Source of the DNA: an uncultured Gilliamella sp.
Lineage (GTDB): Bacteria; Pseudomonadota; Gammaproteobacteria; Enterobacterales; Orbaceae
Reading direction: 5' to 3'
NCBI GenBank assembly: GCA_946481345.1
Contig: CAMLMY010000015.1
Span: 1-40,700, forward strand
DNA: 40,700 nucleotides
Part shown: positions 7,931 through 15,964 of the stretch, one piece after another
Position numbering within the stretch: position 1 is the stretch's first letter
Layout: each line of letters starts with the position of its first letter
Notes under the pieces: model-generated
Database searches by the model: none
Told to the model about the DNA's origin: nothing
What the model saw: only the letters and a program-made list of their open reading frames with translations
Position numbers and translations under genes: made by a program

Positions 7931-8374
7931 ATGAATAATACATTAAAAGAAAAAGCGATATCACGATTAACACCCATGCAATACTATGTAACGCAACAAA
8001 ATGGTACCGAACCACCACATGAAAATGAATTCAATGATAATCATCAAGAAGGGTTGTATGTGGATGTTGTATCGGGCGAACCGTTGTTTACTTCATTTGA
8101 TAAATTCGATTCAGGATGTGGTTGGCCTAGTTTTTCTAAATCGATAAATAACGACAACATAATTGAAAAAGCTGACCATAGTCATGGTATGAATCGTGTC
8201 GAAGTACGTTCAGCAAAAGCCGATTCTCATCTTGGCCATGTATTTAATGATGGTCCGAAAGCATTGGGTGGCTTACGTTATTGTATTAACTCAGCAGCCT
8301 TACGTTTTATACCGAAAGATGATCTAGAGTCCGCCGGTTATGGGCAATATTTGAATCTTTTTAAAAATACTTAA
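7931..8374 (+). CDS. msrB: Peptide methionine (R)-S-oxide reductase MsrB
   Basis: MsrB reduces the R-epimer of methionine sulfoxide. The catalytic Cys lies in [11 protein letters not shown] near residue 119, and the second Cys in [10 protein letters not shown] near residue 60 is positioned as the resolving Cys. Conserved residues include [31 protein letters not shown] and DGP. The two CxxC zinc pairs of the zinc-type MsrB are absent, so this is the zinc-free form. The length (147 aa) is normal and no signal peptide is visible. It closes the msrA - cytochrome b561 - msrB cluster. Confidence 0.96.
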   Translation: MNNTLKEKAISRLTPMQYYVTQQNGTEPPHENEFNDNHQEGLYVDVVSGEPLFTSFDKFDSGCGWPSFSKSINNDNIIEKADHSHGMNRVEVRSAKADSHLGHVFNDGPKALGGLRYCINSAALRFIPKDDLESAGYGQYLNLFKNT

Positions 8375-8414
8375 TGCGTCCGCTCAATACTAAAATTGTT
8401 TAGGGTGCATTAAG
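8370..8414 (+). other. Inverted repeat at the end of msrB
   Basis: CTTAATGC (8370-8377, overlapping the msrB stop) is repeated inverted as GCATTAAG at 8407-8414 over a 29-base loop. There is no T run behind it, so I do not call it a terminator. The remaining bases to 8582 show no gene. Confidence 0.35.
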
Positions 8415-8582
8415 TATCTATTATTTAAATTTTAACTGTTTAAATAAACTGATCATAACTATTTCAGTAAGATCTAATACTATTATTATTATCAATTAAC
8501 CATTCTTAATTATTTAATAAGGAATGCCTTTATATGATTTTAACTATTTAATTATCTGTTTATTTAAAACACATAAGTATGC

Positions 8583-9647
8583 TTAATTTTTTCTTTTGAA
8601 CAAAATATAGCTGATCAAAAGAAATACTAAGCTAGTTACCATCGATCCGATGATAGGATATATCCCTATTACAATGCTGGCTTGAGCAAATAGGTTATCA
8701 GCGATATAGAAGATAAATCCAAAGCTGATACCAATAATTACTCTTACTCCCATTGATACGCTTCGCAGTGGTCCAAAAATAAAGGACAATGCAAGTAGCA
8801 TCATAACCGCCACCGAAAGTGGTTTGATTAATTTCTTCCAAAAAAGTAAATCATAATTTTTAGTATCTTGACCTGAGCTTTTTAAATATTGTGAATATTT
8901 GTATAGGCCAGAAGCAGAAAGAGAGTCGGGATCAAACGCCACAATGCTTAATTTATCAGGAGTAATATTGGTTTTCCACTCCATCGTAAGAATATTGCTA
9001 GTCTGAATCTTATCGAATTGAGTTAAATCGCTTTTTTCAATTTGCGATAATGTCCAAACATTCTCATTGAATATACCCTTATCAGCATGAGTTATTGACA
9101 ATAGTTTATTGTTGTCTACTGAATAGATATCAATGTTAGATATTGAGCTATCACCATTAACATGACCGATATAGACATAATCATTGCCATCTTTCGCCCA
9201 TAGGCTGCCTTGTTGTGCGAGTAATGAACTGCCATAGAGTTTTTCTGAACGCATATTTCGTGCAGTTTGCTCACTAACAGGCGCAACCCATTCGCCAATA
9301 GCCATAGTGATAAGCACTAGCGGTAATGCTGTTTTCATTACTGCTAAGGCAATTTTGAAACGGCTGAATCCTGCTGTTTCCATCACTATCAGCTCACTAC
9401 GGGATGCTAACATACCTAATCCAATTAAAGCACCAAGTAAAGCAGCCATTGGAAAAAATACTTCTAAATCTTTCGGCACCATTAATAAAGAATAGATACC
9501 CACAGCAAACGCATCGTAATCAACTTTTATCTTTCTAAGTTGATCAATAAAACGGATTATGCCTGATAAGCTGATTAATAAAAACAGGCTAATCCCAATA
9601 GTACTTATAATAGTTTTACCAATATAGCGATCTAAAATCGAAAACAT
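8583..9647 (-). CDS. lptG: LPS export ABC transporter permease LptG
   Basis: LptG is one of the two inner-membrane permeases of the LptB2FG complex that lifts lipopolysaccharide out of the inner membrane toward LptC-LptA. The 354-aa protein has the family layout of three N-terminal membrane helices, a periplasmic beta-jellyroll (about residues 130-265), and three C-terminal helices. The motif MAALLGALIGLGMLASRSEL precedes the coupling-helix region METAGFSRFKIA. AAGGAG lies upstream of the ATG. It follows lptF by 11 bp in one operon, divergent from pepA, as in E. coli. Confidence 0.95.
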   Translation of the reverse strand: MFSILDRYIGKTIISTIGISLFLLISLSGIIRFIDQLRKIKVDYDAFAVGIYSLLMVPKDLEVFFPMAALLGALIGLGMLASRSELIVMETAGFSRFKIALAVMKTALPLVLITMAIGEWVAPVSEQTARNMRSEKLYGSSLLAQQGSLWAKDGNDYVYIGHVNGDSSISNIDIYSVDNNKLLSITHADKGIFNENVWTLSQIEKSDLTQFDKIQTSNILTMEWKTNITPDKLSIVAFDPDSLSASGLYKYSQYLKSSGQDTKNYDLLFWKKLIKPLSVAVMMLLALSFIFGPLRSVSMGVRVIIGISFGFIFYIADNLFAQASIVIGIYPIIGSMVTSLVFLLISYILFKRKN

Positions 9648-9658
9648 CCTTTTCTCCT

Positions 9659-10759
9659 TTATGATGCAATATATTTCAAACGAAGTTTACGCATAAATAA
9701 GTTATCCCAACAATTTAAAATGATGGCAAGAATAAAATACCCTAGATTGATGATATAAAACCATAAGGCCGGATCCAAACGTCCCTTACCTGCATTAGCT
9801 TTAATTGAACTGGCTAATAAAAAATAGACCAAATAGAGCAACAATGCAGGAAGAATTTGCGCTAATCGTCCTTGTCTAGGGTTCGATACGCTAAGAGGAA
9901 TAACTAAAAATGCCATGAGAGGAACAGAAATAATAAGTGTTAACCGCCAATAAAACTCGGCTTCTGCTTTTGGTGTTTTTGTTTTATATAAATCTGTTAA
10001 ACCAAGTTGTTGAACATCGATTTTTTCATCACTATTTGAATCAAGTTCTTTAGGTTTAATAATACCCATATAATTATGAAAGTTTGATATACGAAAATCT
10101 TTTAGTTGTGCAGTCCCTTCGTAGCGATTGGCATCATCAAGTGTGATAATTTGATTACCTTCTGCATCATTTCCAGTCTTCCCCTTATTGGCGATAATAA
10201 TTGAAGGTCGCTGATTATTCGTAGGATTAATTTTAGCAATAAATACATTTTCCAAATTATTTTTATCGACATCACCAATATAAATCACTGAATTTCCATC
10301 TGGCGTTTGTTGAAATTGACCCGCTAACAGACCCGCTAAACTTGGATTAATTTTGGCATTTTCAACTAACTGGTCTTGCTTTAAGCTTGACCAAGGTCCA
10401 AACCAAAGACAGTTAATTGTGGTTAACGCGCAAGTGAAGATGCAAAGAAAAAAGACTACTTGATAGTTTAAATTCTTTTTCACACCACAGGCATGCATGG
10501 TTACCATCTCACTATCCGAATATAAACGTCCAAAGGTCACTAACACACCCAAAAACAAGCTTAATGGCAAAATCAAATCAGCCATATTTGATACGCCTAA
10601 TACTAGCAAAGGCATGATTAAATCACGTGGAATATTTCCTTCTATAGCACTAGATAAAATTCTAATTAACTTTTGAGAAAAGAAAATTAGCAATAGTATA
10701 AATAATATTGCACCTTGTGTTTTTAATGTTTCTTTCACTAAATATCGACGAATTATCAC
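9659..10759 (-). CDS. lptF: LPS export ABC transporter permease LptF
   Basis: This is the partner permease of LptG in LptB2FG. The 366-aa protein begins MIIRRYLVKETLKTQ, as in E. coli LptF (MIIIRYLVRETLKSQ), which supports the GTG start at 10759. It shows the same layout of three helices, a periplasmic jellyroll and three helices, with the coupling helix region YSDSEMVTMHACGVKKN in the cytoplasmic loop. It is the first gene of the lptF-lptG operon, and the 138-bp gap to pepA holds divergent promoters. Confidence 0.95.
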   Translation of the reverse strand: MIIRRYLVKETLKTQGAILFILLLIFFSQKLIRILSSAIEGNIPRDLIMPLLVLGVSNMADLILPLSLFLGVLVTFGRLYSDSEMVTMHACGVKKNLNYQVVFFLCIFTCALTTINCLWFGPWSSLKQDQLVENAKINPSLAGLLAGQFQQTPDGNSVIYIGDVDKNNLENVFIAKINPTNNQRPSIIIANKGKTGNDAEGNQIITLDDANRYEGTAQLKDFRISNFHNYMGIIKPKELDSNSDEKIDVQQLGLTDLYKTKTPKAEAEFYWRLTLIISVPLMAFLVIPLSVSNPRQGRLAQILPALLLYLVYFLLASSIKANAGKGRLDPALWFYIINLGYFILAIILNCWDNLFMRKLRLKYIAS

Positions 10760-10897
10760 ATTTTACCTATCTTCAAGTTTTATAAATGGGACTATTATAA
10801 TAGGATTTGCTTTGTTTAGTTATCTTTTTGTTGCTATCGCTAAATGAACGGATAGAATGTTACACATCATCATAAATTTCATAAAAAGAGAATATCT

Positions 10898-12379
10898 ATG
10901 GAAATTTTAATCAAAAACAGTACTTCAATTACAAAACCAAAATCAGAATGTTTAGTTATTACCATCAATTCAGATAAAAATCAATCAGATACAGTAAAAG
11001 AAGTTGATAAAGCGACTAATGGCTTAGTCAGTCAACTGATCAAATCCGGTGATATTAGTGGCGAACTTGGTAAAACCACTTTTTTATATTCCTGTTCATC
11101 AGAATTAAAGCAAGAACTTTTGTTTGTTGGTTGTGGAAAATTGAAAGAATTTGACATCAACCAATCGAAACAAGTTATTGAGGCAGTAGCCAAAGAATTA
11201 TTGGCAAAAAAAGTCAAAAGTGTGAATTGGGATTTGTTAACGGTTAAATCATCAGTCAATAGTGAAATTGTTAAGCAACTTCCACAAATTATCAATAATA
11301 TGACCTATTGTTTTGATCAATTCAAATCCAAAAAGTCTCCAATTCCAGATTTGAATAAAATTACCTTAATTTTCAATGATAAAAAGCAAAGTGAATCTTT
11401 AACAAACGGTTTATTACAAGGTCAAATTATTGCTGATGCAATTAGTACCACAAAGACAATTGCCAATATGCCTTCAAATGTTTGCAACGCGCAATATTTA
11501 GCTGATCAGGCTAAGCAATTAGGCAAAAAGCACTCATCTTTAAAAGTTTCATGCTTAGGTGAAAAAGAGTTAGCTAAACTAAATATGAATGCTTATTTAG
11601 CGGTAGGTCGTGGCTCTGCAAATGAATCGATAATGACAATCATCGAATATTACGGTGCAAAAGATAAAAAAGCCCAGCCTTATGTGTTTGTGGGTAAAGG
11701 TTTAACATTCGATTCAGGTGGTATTTCAATTAAACCTTCTGCCGGTATGGATGAAATGAAATATGATATGTGCGGAGCTGCAACCGTGTATGGTGTGATG
11801 CAGGCAGTCGCTGAGCTTAAACTACCTATTAATGTCGTAGGGGTAATGGCAGGATGTGAAAACATGCCTGATGGCAATAGCTATCGACCAGGTGATATCT
11901 TGACGACTATGTCGGGAACTACGGTCGAAGTTATTAATACTGATGCGGAAGGGCGCTTAGTATTATGCGATGCTTTAACCTATGTTGAACGTTATAAACC
12001 CAAAACTGTTATTGATATTGCAACTTTAACCGGTGCATGCATTGTTGCACTAGGTCACCACTATACAGGGGTGATGGGTAACAACAAAAATTTAATCAAT
12101 GAATTAGTGTTAGCATCCAATAAAGCGGGTGATAAAGCATGGGAATTACCGATTGATAATGATTTCCAAGAGCAGATTAAGTCAACTTGTGCAGACATTG
12201 TCAATGCTGGCGGTCGTGATGGCGGAACAATTACCGCAGCGTGTTTCTTATCACGGTTTACCGAAAAATATCACTGGGCGCATTTAGACATTGCGGGTAC
12301 AGCTTGGCAATCAGGTGCTAAGAAAGGTGCGACAGGTCGCCCAGTTGCAATGTTGATTGAATACTTATTAACACAATAG
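10898..12379 (+). CDS. pepA: Leucyl aminopeptidase PepA (cytosol aminopeptidase, M17)
   Basis: PepA is a hexameric two-metal aminopeptidase that releases N-terminal residues from peptides; in E. coli it also binds DNA in Xer recombination and at carAB. The metal and catalytic motifs of family M17 are clear: GKGLTFDSGGISIKPSAGM with the Lys and Asp ligands, MKYDMCGAA, and NTDAEGRLVLCDAL. The N-terminal 160 residues form the less conserved macrodomain. The length of 493 aa is close to E. coli (503). It is divergent from lptF and followed 17 bp later by holC. Confidence 0.96.
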   Translation: MEILIKNSTSITKPKSECLVITINSDKNQSDTVKEVDKATNGLVSQLIKSGDISGELGKTTFLYSCSSELKQELLFVGCGKLKEFDINQSKQVIEAVAKELLAKKVKSVNWDLLTVKSSVNSEIVKQLPQIINNMTYCFDQFKSKKSPIPDLNKITLIFNDKKQSESLTNGLLQGQIIADAISTTKTIANMPSNVCNAQYLADQAKQLGKKHSSLKVSCLGEKELAKLNMNAYLAVGRGSANESIMTIIEYYGAKDKKAQPYVFVGKGLTFDSGGISIKPSAGMDEMKYDMCGAATVYGVMQAVAELKLPINVVGVMAGCENMPDGNSYRPGDILTTMSGTTVEVINTDAEGRLVLCDALTYVERYKPKTVIDIATLTGACIVALGHHYTGVMGNNKNLINELVLASNKAGDKAWELPIDNDFQEQIKSTCADIVNAGGRDGGTITAACFLSRFTEKYHWAHLDIAGTAWQSGAKKGATGRPVAMLIEYLLTQ

Positions 12380-12396
12380 GTTGATCATTCTTTTAT

Positions 12397-12852
12397 ATGA
12401 AAAAAGTGATTTTTTATCTTTTAGAAAACCAAAAACCGGCGAGTGAATCAGGTGTTTTATACCATGAAAAACTCGCTTGTGAAAAAATTGCTGAAATCTG
12501 GCAAGCGAATAAAAGAATCTTAGTTGCTTGCCAAGATCAACAACAAGCGGAACGTATAGATGAATACCTTTGGCAGCTCGATACCGACCATTTTGTACCA
12601 CATAATTTAGCAGGAGAAGGTATGAAAGGCGGTTCGCCTGTCGAAATTTGTTGGCCACAAAAACGCAGTAATGGCAATCGGCATATATTAGTTAATCTGC
12701 AAGAGCAGTTTCCTGAATTTGCCGCAGTCTATTCTGACATTGTCGATTTTGTGCCAGTAGACGAAAGATTAAAAGAGTTGGCAAGAACAAGGTATAAATT
12801 ATATAAAGAGGCTGGATTCAATTTAAAAACCATACCCGTGACTTGCGAGTGA
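12397..12852 (+). CDS. holC: DNA polymerase III chi subunit HolC
   Basis: HolC (chi) links the clamp loader, through psi, to single-stranded DNA-binding protein. The 151-aa protein matches chi in length and pattern: VIFYLLE at the start, ACEKIAEIWQANKRILVACQDQQQAERIDEYLWQ, FVPHNLAGE, SPVEICWP and the C-terminal ERLKELARTRYKLYKEAGF. It sits directly downstream of pepA, as in E. coli, where valS follows. Here a pan operon intervenes. A hairpin terminator follows at 12854-12899. Confidence 0.92.
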   Translation: MKKVIFYLLENQKPASESGVLYHEKLACEKIAEIWQANKRILVACQDQQQAERIDEYLWQLDTDHFVPHNLAGEGMKGGSPVEICWPQKRSNGNRHILVNLQEQFPEFAAVYSDIVDFVPVDERLKELARTRYKLYKEAGFNLKTIPVTCE

Positions 12853-12853
12853 T

Positions 12854-12899
12854 TTTATACCATTGCGAAATAATATAAAGGCAATGGTATAAACTTTTT
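12854..12899 (+). terminator. Terminator-like hairpin after holC
   Basis: TTTATACCATTGC (12854-12866) is repeated inverted as GCAATGGTATAAA (12881-12893), a perfect 13-bp stem with a 14-base loop, followed by CTTTTTA. It starts one base after the holC stop, so it separates holC from the pan operon. Confidence 0.65.
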
Positions 12900-13114
12900 A
12901 GATTTGGTGATAGATCGATATTACGCAGGGTTAATGCGGTGATGGCAAGCTAAAAAAATATTTTATTGGTTATAAGCAAAGCAAGTTTATTCGCTATTGG
13001 AGTCTATGGAAAAGCTCTAACATTATTTAATAGAGATAAATTTTATTTTTGCTCAACAGAGTAATAATCGTCAATAAATTATAAATATTATTAATTTTAT
13101 TAGAATTAATCTGA

Positions 13115-13142
13115 TTGAATATCAGGCGAATTAAGCTATAAT
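13115..13142 (+). promoter_or_regulatory. Probable sigma-70 promoter of panGBC
   Basis: TTGAAT at 13115-13120 and a perfect TATAAT at 13137-13142 are spaced by 16 bp, and the panG start lies 30 bp downstream. A short inverted repeat (ATCTTTTT / AAAAAGAT) lies between the -10 box and the gene. The rest of the gap from 12900 shows no gene. Confidence 0.55.
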
Positions 13143-13171
13143 GCGATCTTTTTAAAAAAGATATAATTGTA

Positions 13172-14014
13172 ATGATTATCGGTTTTATAGGTGCAGGTAA
13201 AGTTGGTTGTACGTTAGCAAAGTACTTTTCATTGTGTGGCTTTAGCATTGCTGGTTTTTTTAGTCGAATTTATGAACATGCACAAGAAGCGAGTGATTTT
13301 ACGCAAAGCAAAGCTTATTCATCACTTGGTGATTTAGTTAACGATTGTGATTGCATCTTTGTTACTGTATCTGATAGTCAAATATCTGTTGTTTGGCAAG
13401 AGCTTTGTCAATTACCTATTGCAAACAAATGGATAGGTCACTGTAGTGGTTTATTAACATCCCATATCTTTAGCCAAAATAAGATTGTTCATCCTTTCGC
13501 TTTTTCATTACATCCTTTATATGCCATTTATGATCGGTTTGGTTGTTATTCCGCCATGCCTGCTGTCTCTTTTACGCTTGAAGCCAATCCTAAAGTTATT
13601 TGCCAATTACAAGCTTTGTTTACCCCTTTGAAAAATCCTTTAGCAGTCCTTTCTGCCAGTAAAAAGCCTCTTTATCATGCAGCCTGCGTCATGCTCAGTA
13701 ACCAAGTTATTGCTTTAGTACAAATAGGAATAGAATTGCTGAATCAATGTGAGTTAAACAGTGAATTTAGTGAACAAGCATGGCATCCGTTATTTTTAGG
13801 TAATGCCAATAATACCTGTAAACTAGGGGTGATTAATGCTTTAACTGGGCCGGTTGAGCGTGGTGATATTGATACTATCAAACAACATATAATGGCTATG
13901 CCAAATGAATTAAGACCGATATATAAACAATTATCAACTATTTTACTTAATATTAGTCGACAAAAACATCCGAATAACGATTATCGACAACTGGAATTGG
14001 AGCTGTTTTCGTGA
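13172..14014 (+). CDS. panG: Ketopantoate reductase of the PanG type (Rossmann/DUF2520)
   Basis: The 280-aa protein starts with a nucleotide-binding Rossmann motif (IIGFIGAGKVGCTLAKYF), has a Rossmann-like N-terminal domain and a DUF2520 C-terminal domain beginning near HPLYA and containing YHAACVMLSNQVIAL and the ending GPVERGD, ALYKQLS-like. This combination is that of PanG, the alternative NADPH-dependent ketopantoate reductase known from Francisella; it differs from the PanE/ApbA family. Its position settles the likely role: it overlaps panB by 4 bases (GTGA at 14011-14014) and is followed by panC, so the three steps from ketoisovalerate to pantothenate are joined, except for beta-alanine synthesis (panD is not in view). 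Confidence 0.82.
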   Translation: MIIGFIGAGKVGCTLAKYFSLCGFSIAGFFSRIYEHAQEASDFTQSKAYSSLGDLVNDCDCIFVTVSDSQISVVWQELCQLPIANKWIGHCSGLLTSHIFSQNKIVHPFAFSLHPLYAIYDRFGCYSAMPAVSFTLEANPKVICQLQALFTPLKNPLAVLSASKKPLYHAACVMLSNQVIALVQIGIELLNQCELNSEFSEQAWHPLFLGNANNTCKLGVINALTGPVERGDIDTIKQHIMAMPNELRPIYKQLSTILLNISRQKHPNNDYRQLELELFS

Positions 14015-14865
14015 AAAAAACTATTTTAACCTTACAACAACGCAAAGAAAATCAACAAAAAATCACCATGCTAACGGCGTATGATTATACAACTGCCAAG
14101 CTTATGGATGAAAGTGGGGTCGATTGTTTACTTGTTGGTGACTCTTTAGGAATGGTCATGCTGGGCTACGAAAGTACAGTATCGGTTACTATGGAAGATA
14201 TGATTCATCATTCGAAAGCTGTGGCAAAAGGGGCTAAAACAGCTTTTGTGATTACGGATTTACCCTTTATGTCTTATCATACCTCCGCCTATGATGCGGT
14301 CTATAATGCAGGACGATTAATTCAAGAGGGTCAGGCGCAAGCTGTAAAACTTGAAGGAGGGCTAGCGTTTTGTGAACACATTAAAATGATTACCCAAGCA
14401 TCGATTCCCGTTATTGCTCATATCGGTTTAATGCCGCAATCTGTTTTAGCTTTAGGTGGTTATAAAGTTCAAGGTAAAGATTATCAAAACGCAAAAAATA
14501 TTGTGCTCGACGCTTTAGCCGTTGAACAAGCTGGCGCGGCTGCCATTTTATTAGAATGCGTCCCTGCCAAACTGGCTAAATTTATTACTGAGCTTGTCAA
14601 TATTCCAACTATAGGTATTGGAGCGGGTGCTGGATGTGATGGACAAGTGTTGGTTTATCAAGACATGCTGTCAATGTATGATGGCGTATCTTCAAAATTT
14701 GTTAAATCCTTTGCACCCATCGGGGAACAAATGAAAAAGGCGTTTGGTGATTATTGCCAAGAAGTCAAACAACAACAATACCCTGCATCGATTCATGAAT
14801 TTGCAATGGATGATGAAATTATTCAAAATCTGAAAAGTGAATTTTTGAATAGCAAAAAAGGATAA
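14011..14865 (+). CDS. panB: 3-methyl-2-oxobutanoate hydroxymethyltransferase PanB
   Basis: PanB makes ketopantoate from alpha-ketoisovalerate and methylene-tetrahydrofolate. The 284-aa protein has the family blocks KITMLTAYDYTTAKLMDESGVDCLLVGDSLGMVMLGYESTVSVT in the first 60 residues (the acidic VGDSLGMV binds Mg), VKLEGG, GHIGLMPQSV-type AHIGLMPQSVLALGGY, and the closing GIGAGAGCDGQVLVYQD. The GTG start overlaps the panG stop by four bases, which indicates translational coupling. panC starts five bases after its stop. Confidence 0.96.
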   Translation: MKKTILTLQQRKENQQKITMLTAYDYTTAKLMDESGVDCLLVGDSLGMVMLGYESTVSVTMEDMIHHSKAVAKGAKTAFVITDLPFMSYHTSAYDAVYNAGRLIQEGQAQAVKLEGGLAFCEHIKMITQASIPVIAHIGLMPQSVLALGGYKVQGKDYQNAKNIVLDALAVEQAGAAAILLECVPAKLAKFITELVNIPTIGIGAGAGCDGQVLVYQDMLSMYDGVSSKFVKSFAPIGEQMKKAFGDYCQEVKQQQYPASIHEFAMDDEIIQNLKSEFLNSKKG

Positions 14866-14869
14866 AATA

Positions 14870-15718
14870 ATGAAAGTTGTAACAACGATTAAAGAGGTGC
14901 GTGAGCATGTCCACGCTTGGCGACAGGCGGGTAATAGCATAGGTTTAGTGCCTACAATGGGATTTTTACATGAAGGTCATCAAAGCTTAATGCAAGCTGC
15001 TAAACAAGATAATCAAAAAGTTATTGTGACTATCTTTGTCAATCCTATTCAATTTGGTCCTTCAGAAGATCTTGCCAGTTATCCACGAGATTTAGAACGC
15101 GATAAATTCGCCTGCGAACAGATGGGTGTCGATCTGATTTTCTGCCCAGACGTCAGTGAAATGTATTCCCCTAATTTTAATAGTTATGTTGATGTAAATG
15201 GATTAACAGAAGCTTTATGTGGCAAAAGACGTCCAGGCCATTTTAAAGGCGTTTGTACGGTCGTGACCAAATTATTTAATATTGCTCAACCGGATCGAGC
15301 TTACTTTGGACAAAAAGATGCCCAACAATTAGCAGTAATTAAACGTATGGTAACGGATCTGAATTTTAATATTGAAATCATCGGTTGTCCTATTGTACGT
15401 GAATCAGATGGACTGGCTAAAAGTTCCCGCAATAGTTATTTATCTGAAAGTGAACGAGCTGCTGCGGTTTGTCTTTACCAAGCAATTGAATGTGCAAAAG
15501 CTATGATCAATAAAGGTGAAAAATCAGTGAGTGTGATTACCCAAACCATGCAAGAGTTGATCAGTAAACAACCTTTGGCAAAGATTGATTATATTGAGTT
15601 TGTCGATTTAGCTACATTAAAATCGATTGATTTACTTGCACAAGACAGTTTATGTGCTTTAGCGGTTTATATTGGTAACACACGATTAATCGATAATTTT
15701 ATTTATCAACAGGATTAA
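14870..15718 (+). CDS. panC: Pantothenate synthetase PanC
   Basis: PanC joins pantoate and beta-alanine with ATP. The 282-aa protein shows the nucleotidyltransferase motif PTMGFLHEGHQSL at about 28-40, the VSIFVNPIQFGPSEDL-like IFVNPIQFGPSEDL, GKRRPGHFKGVCTVV, YFGQKDAQQ and GLAKSSRNSYL with the KMSKS-like SSRN. It is the last gene of the operon; a terminator interrupted by an IS-derived palindrome follows. Confidence 0.96.
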   Translation: MKVVTTIKEVREHVHAWRQAGNSIGLVPTMGFLHEGHQSLMQAAKQDNQKVIVTIFVNPIQFGPSEDLASYPRDLERDKFACEQMGVDLIFCPDVSEMYSPNFNSYVDVNGLTEALCGKRRPGHFKGVCTVVTKLFNIAQPDRAYFGQKDAQQLAVIKRMVTDLNFNIEIIGCPIVRESDGLAKSSRNSYLSESERAAAVCLYQAIECAKAMINKGEKSVSVITQTMQELISKQPLAKIDYIEFVDLATLKSIDLLAQDSLCALAVYIGNTRLIDNFIYQQD

Positions 15719-15747
15719 TTTAACTGTAAATTCAAACTTTATAAATT

Positions 15748-15826
15748 AAAGCCGCTTTTTGAAGTGACCCCCAATAGTTGGACAACCAATTACTGGGGGT
15801 CACTTCATTTTAATAAGCGGTTTTTT
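15748..15826 (+). terminator. panC terminator split by an IS-derived palindrome
   Basis: AAAGCCGCTT (15748-15757) pairs with AAGCGGTTTT (15815-15824) and leads into T6 at 15821-15826: a good Rho-independent terminator except that 57 bases separate the arms. Those contain a 48-bp palindromic element at 15760-15807 flanked by TTTT on both sides (15756-15759 and 15808-15811). Removing the element and one TTTT leaves a normal stem with a 5-base TTAAT loop, so the element appears to have inserted into the terminator loop. With the insert the RNA can still form one long interrupted hairpin. Confidence 0.75.
15760..15807. mobile_element. 48-bp palindrome made of two IS3-family ends (MITE-like)
   Basis: The element reads TGAAGTGACCCCCA at its left end and its complement TGGGGGTCACTTCA at its right end; the two 24-bp halves agree at 20 positions as inverted repeats. 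The first 25 bases match 22 of 25 with the terminal repeat of the IS remnant at 35529-35553. It is therefore best read as two facing IS ends with the interior lost. The flanking TTTT could be a 4-bp target duplication, though T-runs are weak evidence. Confidence 0.7.
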
Positions 15827-15923
15827 ATATCAATTATCAATCTGATAAAGTTTTAATCATATATTAAATCAACGAGTTTATTACTCTGCTAATTTATTGT
15901 TTGGCTATTTTACTGTAGAATAT

Positions 15924-15941
15924 AAGGCATTTTTATGCCTT
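15924..15941 (+). other. Short hairpin in the valS leader
   Basis: AAGGCAT (15924-15930) and ATGCCTT (15935-15941) form a 7-bp stem with a TTTT loop, 24 bases before the valS start. A weak promoter candidate (TTGTTT at 15897-15902, TATAAG at 15921-15926, 18-bp spacing) overlaps its start. I see no T-box. Confidence 0.3.
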
Positions 15942-15964
15942 GAATTAGGATTTATTCATCAATT

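Noticed and set aside
8370-8414. Inverted repeat after msrB as a terminator
   Set aside because: The loop is 29 bases and no T run follows.
12368-12658. 96-aa minus-strand frame overlapping holC
   Set aside because: It lies inside the well-supported holC gene, has no family resemblance and no ribosome binding site; an antisense shadow.
15924-15941. valS leader hairpin as a T-box or attenuator
   Set aside because: The stem is only 7 bp, has no T-box consensus and no downstream T run, so I list it only as a hairpin.
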